Shown piece after piece: positions 36,190 to 47,557 of a DNA stretch of 64,000 nt. Source of the stretch: Cryptomeria japonica (lineage: Eukaryota; Streptophyta; Pinopsida; Cupressales; Cupressaceae); contig NC_081410.1 in the NCBI RefSeq assembly GCF_030272615.1, positions 220,835,415 to 220,899,414 on the forward strand, in the 5' to 3' direction. Every line of letters begins with the position of its first letter. The first letter of the stretch is position 1. The notes beneath the pieces are model-generated. The model saw only the letters and a list, made by a program, of their open reading frames with translations. It was not told where the DNA came from and did not search any database. The position numbers and the translations under genes were made by a program.

Positions 36190-36530
36190 AAAAGTACGGT
36201 CGTACGGGTCCGTACGAGGAAAAAAAAGCACACGTATGGCGGAAACACCGTATAGGGACACGTGTCGTACGGTGGGGACCATGCAGGTGGCATCGCGTGT
36301 CACCGTGCGGTGGCACCGCAAGGTTACCGAATGGTGGCACCGCGTGTCACCGTGTGGTGGCATCGCGGGGTCATCGTGCGGTGGCATCGTGCGTGTCACC
36401 CTGCGATGGCTATAACCGCACAGGCAAAGTAGTACGGTGGCCATATAACGTAGAAGCAAAATATTAACGATACGAAAAAAAAAGGGAAACATCATTACCG
36501 TACGGCTGCAGCAGTCCGGTGTAGGTAGGG
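36190..36530. repeat. CGTACGG-rich spacer with a 23-25 bp tandem repeat
   Basis: The spacer between pol and the third ORF is rich in CGTACGG palindrome pieces. At 36287-36404 five units begin GGTGGCAYCGC and repeat every 23-25 bp. No coding signal is evident here in B. Confidence 0.8.
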
Positions 36531-36615
36531 GGACAGAGAAAGAGGCATGTGCTTGATTATTCTAACCCTATTCTTTTTTAAAGAGGGCACAAATGACAAA
36601 GGGAGCATTATTTAA

Positions 36616-39105
36616 ATGGACGCCAGTGGGAAAAGTTGGCAAAAGCAGTTACAGCAGTTACCTGGTGTAGTGCCGTCAACCTCAGGGAACAAGAGCGTGG
36701 TCTGGATTCTGCCTTCGGGTGTAAAGATAAGAGGCGGCATGGCTAACAACAACAAAAAGAAAGGGAAGAAGGTACAAACCAAAGTGCAGCAGACTCTAGC
36801 AAAGAGTGAGGTGATGATGGACACAATCACTTTCGAGGGTTTGACTGGCACAGATTGTAGAAAATGGTGGAACGAGACCTCGAACGATGATCCTATGAAG
36901 ATACAACTGTGACTTGCACAGGTACAGTGAGCCATCTAGATGCCAATTTTTTGCATCAGGGACTTCGAGGTGGTGCTGTGGGCCATGATTGGTACCTACG
37001 ACTCGCACAGGCAGCAGTCAGTATTTGATTACGACCATCAACAAATTATAGTATCCTTTGCTTTGACCGAATTTACGAGAGTTTTCGGTATTCCGGGGGT
37101 GCATGGAAAGAAAGTAGATAAGGCACAAAAAATAGCCCCAGATTTCAAAGACAAACTGTTGAAACTGATGTGTCGCAACGACCTCACACAAGCGGAACTT
37201 GCTAGTCTTCAGCACGCAAGCAAGAGTCGCGGTCTGAAGAAGTCGTTTCTAAGAAAAGGAATATGGCCGTGTCTGGTGGATGTATTGAAGAGCCGGTTGA
37301 TGGGAGCAAGTTGGGCTTCAGATATTGCCATGGCACAGGTGGTGCTCGTGAATGGCATCCATAACGGTATAGTATATGACTCGGCATCTGTATTAGCAGA
37401 TAGGATGGAGGAATTCATGACTCTCCAGCACAAGACTTTCTACATGCCCTACCACGCTATCAGGCTCTTTCTAGATGCAGTACGCCTTCGGGGCTCATCG
37501 AACCAGCACTTGGCACCACAAGGTCGTGTACACCCTGGACAACCCCCCATATTTTATTGGATGCACCTGGACACCATGGCACCAAGCGGAGATATCCATT
37601 CTGGCACGAAACGGAAGAGGAGGGTAGTGGTTTCAGCGTTGGCAACAAAGTCGGAGTCCACCAGTAGTGACCCCAGTGAGGAGGCAGAGGACAGTGATAC
37701 GGCCACGGAGACTAGTTTCAGAATGGTAGGTCAGGGTGGGCAACATGTAGAAGAGGACATGGGGGCCACATTAGCAGCAACGACGCAGCCTCTCGATGGG
37801 CAGACGACTCCAGCAGGAACGACGTTGCCTCCTCCAGGCACGACAGTGACCATGTTGCCTCTAGGTGCGGTAGTGCTGGCCGTGCCCGTTTCTGGTTTTG
37901 GGCAAGGTCGGACACCCGTGATTATGGTTCCCCCACCTGCGGCTGCGACACTGGTAGAGTCTCTGGTGGTCGATGAGAGTCATCCCACGACAGTAGTAGA
38001 GTTTGGAGGGACAGACGCTGGGGAGATGGGGGTACCAGTGGAACTTCCTGGAGGGAGTGGTCCCCCTTCTCAGTAGGATATGAATGCATGGTTGAGCCAG
38101 TTCAAGTTGGCACCAATAGCCCCGGCTAGCACAGCAGTCCTTTCTCCAAGGCGTGAGCAGAGTCCTCACGAGGTTGTGGACCTCGTCGGAGATGGTTCAC
38201 CAGAGCCGACGCAGAGTGTACCGAGGGACCACTCACCCATCTGTGAGTTGATGTTGAGCCCTACGCAGGAGGAGTTCACCCCGAGCTTCCCATAGACTTC
38301 CCACGGGGCTATGGAGGAACATGGTATCGTAGCATCTTTGAGAGGGGATGGCGACAGGGAATTAGAGCAGTTCCTGGCTGATATGGCGGTGGAAGCAAGA
38401 CAGGTGGTAGCCTCCGTGCGGTCTCAGGGCGAGGCCCGGGTAGACGATGAGTTGGAGCGGCTACTGGAGTTTATGAGGGACAGGTGCAGGACCCACTTTA
38501 CTCAGTGCTTTGAGTCTGGTGGATGGCCTACCACAGAGACCTTACAGATGTTGGAGAATTGGGGCCTCCGGGAGTAGCTTGGCAAAACAAGCAGACAGGC
38601 ATTGTTGAGGCGAATAGAGCAGTCCTTCTGAGAAACTTACTATGAGTTGCGAAGGACGCAATATATTGCCGACAATATAGAGACCTAACGCAGGGAGGCC
38701 GTGTTGGCACGGGACGAGTTGGCTACTAGGCTTCAGCAGGCGGAGGAGCTCCATAGAGAGCAATTGGCTCGGGCGACGACCACATGGGATGAAGAACGAG
38801 TTGCCTTGGAGACAGTGTTAGCCAGAGAGAGGACGGCTAAGGGCGCCTTGGAGGCACGGTTGGAGGAAGTGCACGAAGACAGGACTATGTTGGAGAACCG
38901 ACTGGGCAGCGCTTTGGAGCAGGTGGACCAGAAAGATAAGGAAGTCCTGGAGGCAGCATTGATGGTGAAAACAACGATGGAACGCCAGATGGTGGCGGAG
39001 CGGGACCTCAAGCTGCGGACTGAACAGGTCTACGAGTTACGCGCTCGCCTGAGCGCCGCCCCCTCTCCACCAGGGACACTTCCTCCACACCCTTCTCAGT
39101 TCTGA
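36616..39105 (+). pseudogene. Third ORF of gypsy B (unknown domain plus coiled coil)
   Basis: One uninterrupted frame of about 830 codons, broken only by eight nonsense codons and no frameshift. Possible starts are ATG 36616 or 36739 (MANNNKKKGKK). N-terminal domain (about 36800-37500): CRKWWNETS, FCIRDFEVVLWAM, FTRVFGIPG, LMCRNDLTQ, ASDIAMAQVVLVNGI, HKTFYMPYHAIRLFLDAVR. A Pro/Thr/Gly-rich variable part follows (37600-38070), then WLSQFKLAPIAP, a FESGGWPTTETLQMLENW motif and a C-terminal coiled coil (38700-39050) ending in Pro. Element A has the same layout. The domain recalls plant mobile-domain or Athila ORF proteins, but I cannot assign it. Function unknown. Confidence 0.8.
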
Positions 39106-39149
39106 GTTTTATGTTGTAATCTTTTCATGTTGCTTTTCAGTCGTCAGGA

Positions 39150-39170
39150 GACGACCTTTTTTTTGGGGGG
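39150..39170 (+). other. Polypurine tract region of gypsy B
   Basis: A T run followed by eight G and GATGA just before the 3' LTR at 39176. Confidence 0.75.
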
Positions 39171-39175
39171 GATGA

Positions 39176-39443
39176 TGTTAGCGGCAATATTGTACGCAAA
39201 TAAAACTAGTTAATTAAGTTGTAATTGTTTTTGTTAGTTTGGTAGCCGAGGGATGGTAGTTACGGTGCGACGGTTGGCACTCGCAACCCCTTGGCATCTT
39301 TATATACTTCCGAATGTAATTTGTGACACACAATTATGAATGGAATAACATCTCTTATATTTTATCGGATATCTATGGCATTATTATTCTGCATTACGTG
39401 TTGTATCTGTATGCTTTAAGCTATTCACACGAGAGGGTAAACA
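39176..39443 (+). repeat. 3' LTR of gypsy B
   Basis: 268 bp partner of 29741-30008; no length differences. Confidence 0.93.
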
Positions 39444-41602
39444 AGCGACACGCATGAAGAGATTACCGCGGAAGAGGCACGAGAGGATCAGTTGACGACA
39501 GACTTGGTAGAGTTGTGGGACGTGTTAGTCACGCAGTACGTGCAAAGGGAGGCTCAGGAGAGAGCCGTCTCTGAAGGCATGGTACGTGGTGAACTCACTG
39601 TCAGCACTCCCGTCTTTGACTTGCTCGGACTCGCTAGAAATTTGATTGCACTTCAAGACCGAAGGGAGGAAACTGTACGGGAACTCCGTCGGCAACAAGT
39701 ACTCCAAAGGTACGAAGAGTGCAACCCTAGGGAGGAAGAGGAGAGGGAGACAAGCCGATGCCGTACCTCTGGCACTTAATGCCCCTATGGCCGAACAAAG
39801 ACAAACGTACCACTGCCACCGAAGGAGTGGACGAGGGAACGATACGAAGATCTCTCCGTATAAAGGATCAGGCCGAGCGGAGACGACGGCTAAGGGAGGT
39901 TGCTAACTCGAAGAGCCTTGAGAAACGTAGCAGAAGTCGGAGTGTGAGTTGGATTCGTAGTCGGGAGAGACAAAGGCCGTGTACGTGGAAGGAGTTGGCG
40001 GAGGTTGCAAGGAACCTGCCACTTCCAGGCGTAGCAGAGGAAGATCTCGCCGACCAGGCCCCGCACTCGAGTAGCGGAGGAAGATCTCGCCGACCAGGCC
40101 CCACACTCGACGTCGAGTGAAGAATACTCGGGAGTTGAGTCACAGAGCAACCCGTTAGAGTATTCTGAACAAGGAGATGAGGCGGTACGGGACCTGCACG
40201 AAGAGGTTGCCAATATTTTTGAGGCAACATTATCAGGCATCAAGAATTTGTCCTTGTCAGAGGAAACCAAAATAAAAGGGTTAGATCCAGAAACCCTGGG
40301 AATGAGGGACTATAGGAGCGAGGGGGACCAAAGCCCTACGGACAGAGGTCCAACCAGGTCAAGAGCGTACGGTACCTTCTAGACACATAATACCTTCCGA
40401 GCATATAGTAGCTTCCAAGCGCTACATAAAACCCTCCAGACAAAAACAATGGCACACGCCCCGGAGAAACAAAAGCTTCCAAAATTCATGGGCGACGGAT
40501 CGGAGGATCCCGTGCGACATTGTAAGACATGTGTGACCATTTGGGAAGCAAATGGCCAGGACGACCGGGATTACTGGTTGAAGGCATTTCCAGCCACTCT
40601 GTGAGGAATAGCCATTGACTGGTATACGGACTTGGATGCCTAGTATAAAACGTCTTGAAATAGTCTGAAGAAGGCTTTCGAAGAGGAGTTCAAACTCCTA
40701 TGGGACGACAATGAAATTGTGGCGGAGATTTACAACACCAAGCAGGGAAAAAGCGAAAGCGTGCGGGCATATAGTAGAAGGCTGAGGGAACTGCTCAACA
40801 AAATGGAGAACCAGTCGGCTGATGGCCTCAAGAAGAGATGGTTTGTTGAAGGATTGGTACCATCCCTCAGACGGAAGATGAAGGTGGTCCCCCCACCCTT
40901 GTATGACGAAGCATACAACCGTGCGATGGATATTGAAAGTGAAAATAAGACATCTCGAGGGAAGTGCCGGGTGAGCGATGGTGACAGTACGGATGAAGAC
41001 AGTGATGGGGAGTCCAAAACCGTGCAAGCACTCCGAGGGGATATGATGAGGCTGATGAAAGAACTAAAGGTTGACAAAGAAGGTGGCAGGGAAGGAAAGG
41101 AGCTATGGTGCACCGACTGCAAGACGGAAGGACACTAAGGGGAGTTGTCCCCGCAAAGCCTTCAGTGACATCTGCCAAGTAATGGGACATTCCATTAAGA
41201 AATGCCCGTACAACTTGAAAGCATGGAGCACACAAGTGCTCTAAGCCCAACCCGACCAAGTCACACCCGCCAGCGACACCTCCGAAGCTGGCAGCAAACT
41301 CTGATGCCTCTCCTGGAGGGTACTGAAACAACCAGTGGGGTAACAACAGATCCAATACCAACACTCCGCGGAGTAGAATTCAATACGACGCAAAGGGACG
41401 ACCCATGATCCAATGCCGGAAATGCAATGAATGGGGTCACTTTGCGCGGGAATGCCAAAATGGAGATGATGCAGGAAGTTTGCTGTGCAAATGGTGCGGT
41501 TCGAGGAATCACGAGGACACAACGTGTCCAAAGCAAAAAGGGGTGAATATGCTGGAGGTAGACGAACCGGAGGAAGGCGTATTGGCAATCACAAGATTGT
41601 AA
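39444..41602 (+). pseudogene. Gypsy A gag, start codon cut off by element B
   Basis: The frame opens directly at the B insertion (SDTHEEITAEEARED). The probable initiator ATG is at 29737-29739 on the other side of B. N-terminal module to 39779 (TTDLVELWDVLVTQYVQREA), a charged linker with a 36-38 bp direct duplication at about 40035-40108, capsid domain at about 40480-40950 (DPVRHCKTCVTIWEANGQDD, VRAYSRRLRELL, KRWFVEGL), and knuckles CTDCKTEGH (broken), CQVMGHSIKKC, CRKCNEWGHFAREC and CKWCGSRNHEDTTC. Several frameshifts and stops are present. It is homologous to gag B throughout. Confidence 0.82.
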
Positions 41603-41614
41603 AACAAGAAAGCC

Positions 41615-42921
41615 ATGTATCCGGACCCTCGCATGGAGAAAGAAAGACTCCAGGAAGCCAGGGCAGATATCGAGCGGGCGATGGCAGAAGAACGAAGGGC
41701 CTCGCACCCGGCGGCCAGTACCCCACTCCGGTCAGGACCAGAGAAAACAATCATTAAGCAGATGTTACAGACCACCATACCCGTGCGGGTGTTCGACCTT
41801 CTACAGACCATGCCACAGTTGAGGATGGCCCTGACAAATGTAGTCGGTGACATTGCTAGTAGCTAGGGAAACTGGACGATGGCAGAACCACATAGTACGA
41901 CCTCGGTGAAGGTACCTGGTACGGAGGCCATGGACCCTATGCTTCTCACGGTAAGCATTGGACGGAAACCTGCCGTGGTGGAGATGGACTAATAGGACAA
42001 AAGCTCACAAACACCATTGTGGATGGCGGGTCTGGAGTCAACGTGCTACCGACAGAAACTTGGAGAGGTCAGGGCAAGCCTACCCTCTGGCCACCCACAT
42101 TTCATCTAATCGGTGCGGATCAGCACGACATCAAACCCCTCAGAACTCTCATGGCACAAAAGGTGGTGATCGGGACACAACAATTCATTTTGGACTTCGT
42201 AGTCACCCCACTGGAGAGAAAAGCGTACGACGTCCTCCTGGGAAGGGGATATCTGATCATGGTTAGAGCCAATCATAACTGGAAGAAGAATACACTCTCA
42301 ATCGAGAGTGAAGGCCATAAGTATGTGATTGACCTGAGGAATCAGTCCGTCAGTGAAGAGCTTGCATAGTCTGACTCCGACTCGGAGTACTCAAATAGAT
42401 GGGAGTGGGGTTCCGAATGAGACACAGGAGGGAGGGAACCCAACGAAGGAGGAGTATTGGAACGGGACGGATGCTCCGAGGATAGAACTAGTTCGCTGGC
42501 CGGGCTCTTCCATTGGCAAATGGAGGACTACGAGGTCTTCCACCCGGAGTGCCACATGTTGCAAGGATACGAGATTGGGGAATCAAGTGGCGGTATGGAC
42601 GAACAGTCATTTCCACCGGAGTACGACAGGTACCAGGAGGGAATGGCACGAGTGGATGACACGCCAGCCCACCAGTTTGAACTAGATAAACCCATCAAGT
42701 ACGAGGAAAGGGGTGTGGAAAAAGTTAATCTAGGCAAGGATGAGGACCCGCAGGTAATACTCGTAAGAGATGATTGGAACCTTGTATTGAAGGTGATGAC
42801 TTTAAGGATATTTCTGGAATACAAGGACGTCTTTGGCTGGACCTACAAGGACTTGAAGGGGGTACCACCGGAATTGTGCGTACACCACATAACCCTCGTA
42901 CTAGGAGCCCAACCCGTATGA
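41615..42921 (+). pseudogene. Gypsy A protease and acidic linker
   Basis: Protease core NTIVDGGSGVNVLP near 42013-42050, then WPPTFHLIGADQHDI and LLGRGYLI, matching element B. An acidic linker follows (SDSDSEYSNRWEW; HWQMEDYEVFHPECHM) of the same design as in B. Frame breaks lie before 42013 and stops at 42367, 42418 and 42919. Pol would be cleaved by this protease from the polyprotein. Confidence 0.85.
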
Positions 42922-42936
42922 AGGAGACCGTACAGG

Positions 42937-44350
42937 ATGAACAAGATCTACGCGGCCAAAGTGAATGAGGAAATCAACAAAATGTTGGAGGCGGGGATCA
43001 TATTCAAAGTGGAAACCAGTGATTGGGTTTCCCCAATAGTCATTTCTCTCAAGAAGGAAGCTAATCAGATAAGGATATGCGTGGACTTCAGGTACCTCAA
43101 CGCAGTAACAATCAAAGATCCATTCCCAATCCCATTCATTGACAGCATTCTGGAAGTAGTTGGGCATGAGATATACACGTTTTTTGATGGGTTTTCGGGA
43201 TACAATCAGATAACGGAAGAAGATAAGCTAAAGACCACATTCGTGGTAGAGGAGGGGGTGTACGCCTACAATCGCATGCCTTTCGGGCTATGTAATGCAC
43301 TGACAACCTTCCAAAGGATAATTTTACACATTTTTGACAAAATGTCCGTAGGAAATTTCAAGGCATTCTTAGATGACTGGTCGATTTTTTAGTGATCAGG
43401 ACACCCATCTAAAGGCATTGGGGGAAATGTATGGAGAGGTGCCAGAAAGCTAGGCTGGCTCTTAACCCAAGGAAGTGCAGATTTATGGTACCGCAAGGGA
43501 AGCTCCTCGGCCACATTGTCTGTAAAGAAGGTCTGAAGATAGACCCGGATAAGATAGGCGTGATTGTCAACATGGAGAGCCCAACGAATGTGACAGGGGT
43601 AAAATCATTCCTCGGCCACGTCGGCTACTACCAGAGATTTATCAAAGGCTTTGCACAAGTCTCCTGGCCCCTAGATAAGCTGACAATGAAGGGAGAGCCG
43701 TTCGTATGGGGTATGGAGCAGGAGGAAGCCTTCAAAGAATTGAAAGATCGGCTGGTGAACGCACCAATACTCGTATACCTGGATTGGAATAAGGAGTTTC
43801 ATGTACACGTCGATGCCTCTAACTTTGCAATTGGTGCTACCCTCGCGCAGGTAGGGACACAAGGGCTGGACCATTCCGTTTTCTTCCCTAGCCGACTCCT
43901 GTCAAGGGCTGAACAAAACTACAACACAACAAAGTGAGAGGCACTAGGGATGGTGTACGCCATACAAAAGTTTCGGCACTACCTGTTGGCTACGCTGTTC
44001 ACATTTTATGTGGACCATCTGGTATTAATGTACCTCGTAAATAAACCAATTATCCAAGGTAGGGTAAGTAGATGGCTACTGCTCCTGCAGGAATTTACCT
44101 TCACCATTATTGTACAACGAGGAAAGTCCCATGTAATAGCCGACCAACTATCAAGGATTAGATCAGGGGAACCGACCGAAGGGGTGAACGAAGACTTTCC
44201 AGATGCACACTTATTCTAGATTGCAATACTACCATCTTGGTACGAAAAGATCGGCCGGTACCTCTCTACCTCCACATTTCCAAGGGAGATGCCTCCAGGG
44301 TAATGGAGGAAGCTGGCACTGAAGAGTACGACCTTCCAACTAATCAATGG
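42937..44350 (+). pseudogene. Gypsy A reverse transcriptase and RNase H
   Basis: RT: PIVISLKKEANQIRICVDFR, TFFDGFSGYNQI (two residues shorter than B after the motif), MPFGLCNAL, and FLDDWSIF at about 43363-43389, followed at once by a one-base insertion in a T run. The frame resumes near 43431. RNase H: HVHVDASNFAIGATLAQ, NYNTTK then TGA at 43935, FTFYVDH, SHVIADQLSRI. It would make the cDNA; as it stands it is inactive. Confidence 0.9.
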
Positions 44351-44363
44351 GCTGTTATACAAA

Positions 44364-45480
44364 ATGGGTCCTGACCAAATCTTGAGGAGATGTGTTATGG
44401 AGGAGGAAATTCCCGGTGTGTTGAAGGAAGCACACGACGGGTTAGTAGGCGGACATATGGGACTGGATGCGACTGCCAAGAAAGTGCTTTTGGCTAGCCT
44501 ATGGTGGCCAACTCTACACATCGACGCTCGAGAGTGGGTGACCGGGTGTGACACTTGCCAGCGTGCGGGAAAACCACTGAAGAGGTATTTCATGCCCCTC
44601 TTTCCTTCGCAGCTGCAGGAGTTATTCGAACGTTGGGGTCTGGACTTTGTGGGACCTTTGAAGCCATGTAGCATGCATAGGTGCAAATATATTGTAGTAG
44701 CTATAGAATACCTCACCAAGTGGGCAGAAGCGAGGGCCTTGCCAGATAACACGACTCTGAGTACGACACGGTTCTTGTATGAACAGATCGTCACAAGGTA
44801 CGGGATACCCCTTCAAATCACGAGTGATAGGGGAGTGCACTTTGTCAACCAAGTAATTCGTACCATGACCGTAGAATTCAAAATCTTTCACAATCTCTCT
44901 AGTCCGTACTACCCCCGAGCTAATGGGCAGACAAAAGCAACCAACAAGGTGTTGGTGTCAATAATTTACAAATCATGTGGGGTGGAGCAGGAAGACTGGG
45001 AGGAAAGGCTACTAGTCGTACTATGGGCTTACCGCAGAACATACAAAGTCACTACGGGGCATACCCCATTCCAGCTCATGTATGGGTAGGAGGCAGTAGT
45101 ACCAACCGAGTATATCGTACCTAGCTTGCGGGTGGCGGTGGATAATAGACTCGATGATGAAGAGAGCTTGGGTGCAAGGCTTGGCAGCCTGATAAAATTG
45201 GACAAACGAAGAATAATGGCACAATGGGCAACGAAGGTGGCGCAACGCCGACATAAGTGTTGGCATTGCTAGCACCTACGACGGGTCAACTTCCGGTCGG
45301 GGCAGTTAGTTTTGAAGTATAACGGCCGGAACGAACTTCGACGAGGGCAGTTTAAAGTTTGATGGCTCGGACCCTATAAGATCAGAGAGGTCGGGGAAAA
45401 CGGGGCGGTGAAGCTTTCGACTCTGGACAACAATCCAATCAAGGACCCAGTGAATGGTTCCAAGCTGAAAATCTACAAAG
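44364..45480 (+). pseudogene. Gypsy A integrase with catalytic Glu changed to Lys
   Basis: Zinc region with GGHMG and CDTC near 44450-44560. The catalytic core has Asp in RWGLDF (about 44640) and Asp in ITSDRGVHF (about 44823), but the third residue is Lys in ANGQTKATN (about 44932), where B has Glu. A single G-to-A change would explain it. Stops at 45087, about 45270 and 45361. The C-terminal part ends VNGSKLKIYKER without a chromodomain and runs in frame into the extension described next. Confidence 0.88.
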
Positions 45481-46526
45481 AACGGAACAAACCTGTAATT
45501 GAGATTAACATGCTGGGATACGCTACCAAAGGGCACTGGACCATTGGCCAGAGCAAGGAAGTTGAAGAAGACCCGGTGGTAAAAGAACCCTACCGAAGAG
45601 ATGAAGAATGGGCGAAGCCTTTTGCGACCATGGAAGATCGGCTTGTGCCGAAACGAGTGGAAGGTGTGGCGGTTCCCAGGATCCACAAGCACCTCAGAAA
45701 TGCGTATTTTGGGGACCCAGCTATGTGGGTGCGGGTATCAAGACATTGGAAGAAGTGGGCCCCATACGAAGCTCTTCGGGAGGGGTACGTAGCATATGAT
45801 ATTGATGAAGAAGCGGAGGTGCGAAGGAGAGTGGAGAGTGCAAATAAAGAGGAGGAACCGGTAGACCTGGAGGAGGATCTTGACTTAGAGGTGTATGGGG
45901 CAACCGTAGGTCCCTGTTTGAAAACAAAAGATCTATTCGTCATCGCCTCCCAGCCAGGCGAAGTAGAAGCCAGACCCAATTCATTGTATCGGGTGATCCC
46001 TAACCCTGCGAGACCACCGAAGGTTGACGGAGAGAAAGTAAAATGGTACCAACAGTACGAGGGCCGCTATATTGACGATCGATATAAAGGGGTGGGACCC
46101 GCTTCGTTAGTTGACAAAATATGGGACCTAGAGTACGTAGGGACATGTTGTGCACAAGAATGTTATAGGAGGTTGCCGCACGTCTGTATGTGGCTGCACG
46201 ATTTGGAGATAAAAATGAAGACTCAAAATGATCCCTCAGGAATGAAGAGGAACAACAATGGGGATGAGGACGCCGACCAGGAACCAAACAAAAATTGGAA
46301 GGAAGACAGGACATGTGACAAGGGAAGAGCGAAGAAGAAGTATAGCACTCGACCAACAAAGAGAAAATGAAGGGGGCAGAACGATCATTCAGCAGCAGTG
46401 GTAGAAGCAATAAACTGGCCAGTGGACCCCAAAAGGCCATCTAAACGGCACAACCTGACCAAGGGATACCTTGGTAAACTGAAGGTACGAGGAATTGCAT
46501 TTAAAAAGTGCTGTCAAATAAAGTAA
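45481..46526 (+). pseudogene. Unrecognised C-terminal extension of gypsy A integrase
   Basis: About 340 codons in frame with integrase, interrupted only by a TGA at 46368-46370 and ending at 46526. Recognisable features are GYATKGHWTIGQ, WVRVSRHWKKWAPYEALREG, a strongly acidic middle (VDLEEDLDLEVYG), CCAQECYRRLPHVCMWLHDL, a Lys/Asp-rich low-complexity part and a basic end. The long open frame in a decayed element suggests past coding selection. Element B has nothing like it here. I do not recognise the fold. Confidence 0.65.
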
Positions 46527-46859
46527 TTAAAACAACTGCTAAGAAAGGGGGTATTAAAAGAGAAGGGAAATATATGGAGAGGAGAAAAAGGTTAGGGTCA
46601 ACAAGTATTAGAAAATTAAAATGCCAGGCAAAAATAAGGAAAATAAGTAAGGAAAAAATACGACTGGTAAAAAGGCAATTATTTTGTAAAAAAATAATGA
46701 AGTATTTGAGCCTAACCCTAACCTTGAAAAGAGCGAATGATTATAAAAACCCCCCAAAAGTTCATTTTTACACAACACACAGGCAAGATTGTATGAGTGA
46801 CAACAGAAGGGCCAAGAAATAGGAAGCGAGCCCAGAAGAAGGTGCAACAAGGAAAAATC

Positions 46860-47420
46860 CGTACGGCGTACGAATTACAACAACCAGGACCAGATGAAGC
46901 AAGCTGTACGACGTGGCAGGTAAACCGTATGACGTGGCAAGTAAACCGTACGACATAGCAAGTGAAGCGTACATAGCAACCGTACAAGGCTTGGTAACCC
47001 AGAGGCCGTATTGTAAGGCTGTACAATCCACACGAGCGTACCTGGAGGTGCATTCGTACGGTGGGTTCGTACGATATCAGAGGAAGCCGTACAGAAAGGA
47101 GGTGCTATACAATGCAGACAGACAGAACGCGCAAACTGGAAATCCGTACGAGAAGAAGGGGCCGTACGACGAAGACATTCAGTACCTGCATGACCGTACG
47201 GACAAGGAAGGTACGAAAGACAAGGGAGAGAAAACACCGTACGAAGGAAATCAGGCACTATACGGCCAACATACGGAATTGAAGATAGAAGATAGTGTGA
47301 TACGTACGGTATTCTGTACAATTGTGCTACAGGAGAAATTCCTTGCCATCCGTACGGAGTTGGGTAAAGAGTTGGCGTGCATCAAACAGGTCGTACGAAC
47401 AGGAGAGGAAGGTATAAAAC
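46860..47420. repeat. CGTACGG/CCGTACG-rich segment upstream of ORF3 in A
   Basis: More than a dozen occurrences of CGTACG-type palindromic words in 560 bp. One frame stays open from 46913 and would encode a Pro-Tyr-Asp/Lys-rich stretch, probably because of the repeat composition rather than selection. Confidence 0.75.
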
Positions 47421-47557
47421 TCCTCCAATACGCTAGAGAAGTGGCACTTGATCTAATGGTTTGTACCAATTGGCGAGCCACACTTTCGGACGGTTATAAT
47501 AACGATCGAGGACAGGATAGAGGCAGGAGAACAGAGCAAAGCATTTATAGTACAACC

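Larger units (their letters stand above)
29741..39443 (+). mobile_element. Ty3/gypsy element B, nested in A
   Basis: LTRs at 29741-30008 and 39176-39443 (268 bp each, about 14 differences), primer site at 30011, gag, pol and third ORF in the same order as A, and a T/G tract before the 3' LTR. It lies in the same orientation as A, about 100 bp after A's 5' LTR and right at A's presumed gag start. Flanks AATGA and AGCGA do not form a clean 5-bp duplication. B lacks the integrase extension found in A. Confidence 0.93.

Noticed and set aside
46913-47557. Long N-terminal part of the ORF3 frame in A as real protein
   Set aside because: It is dominated by CGTACG-derived Pro-Tyr codons and has no counterpart in B; ATG 47558 fits the homologous start better.
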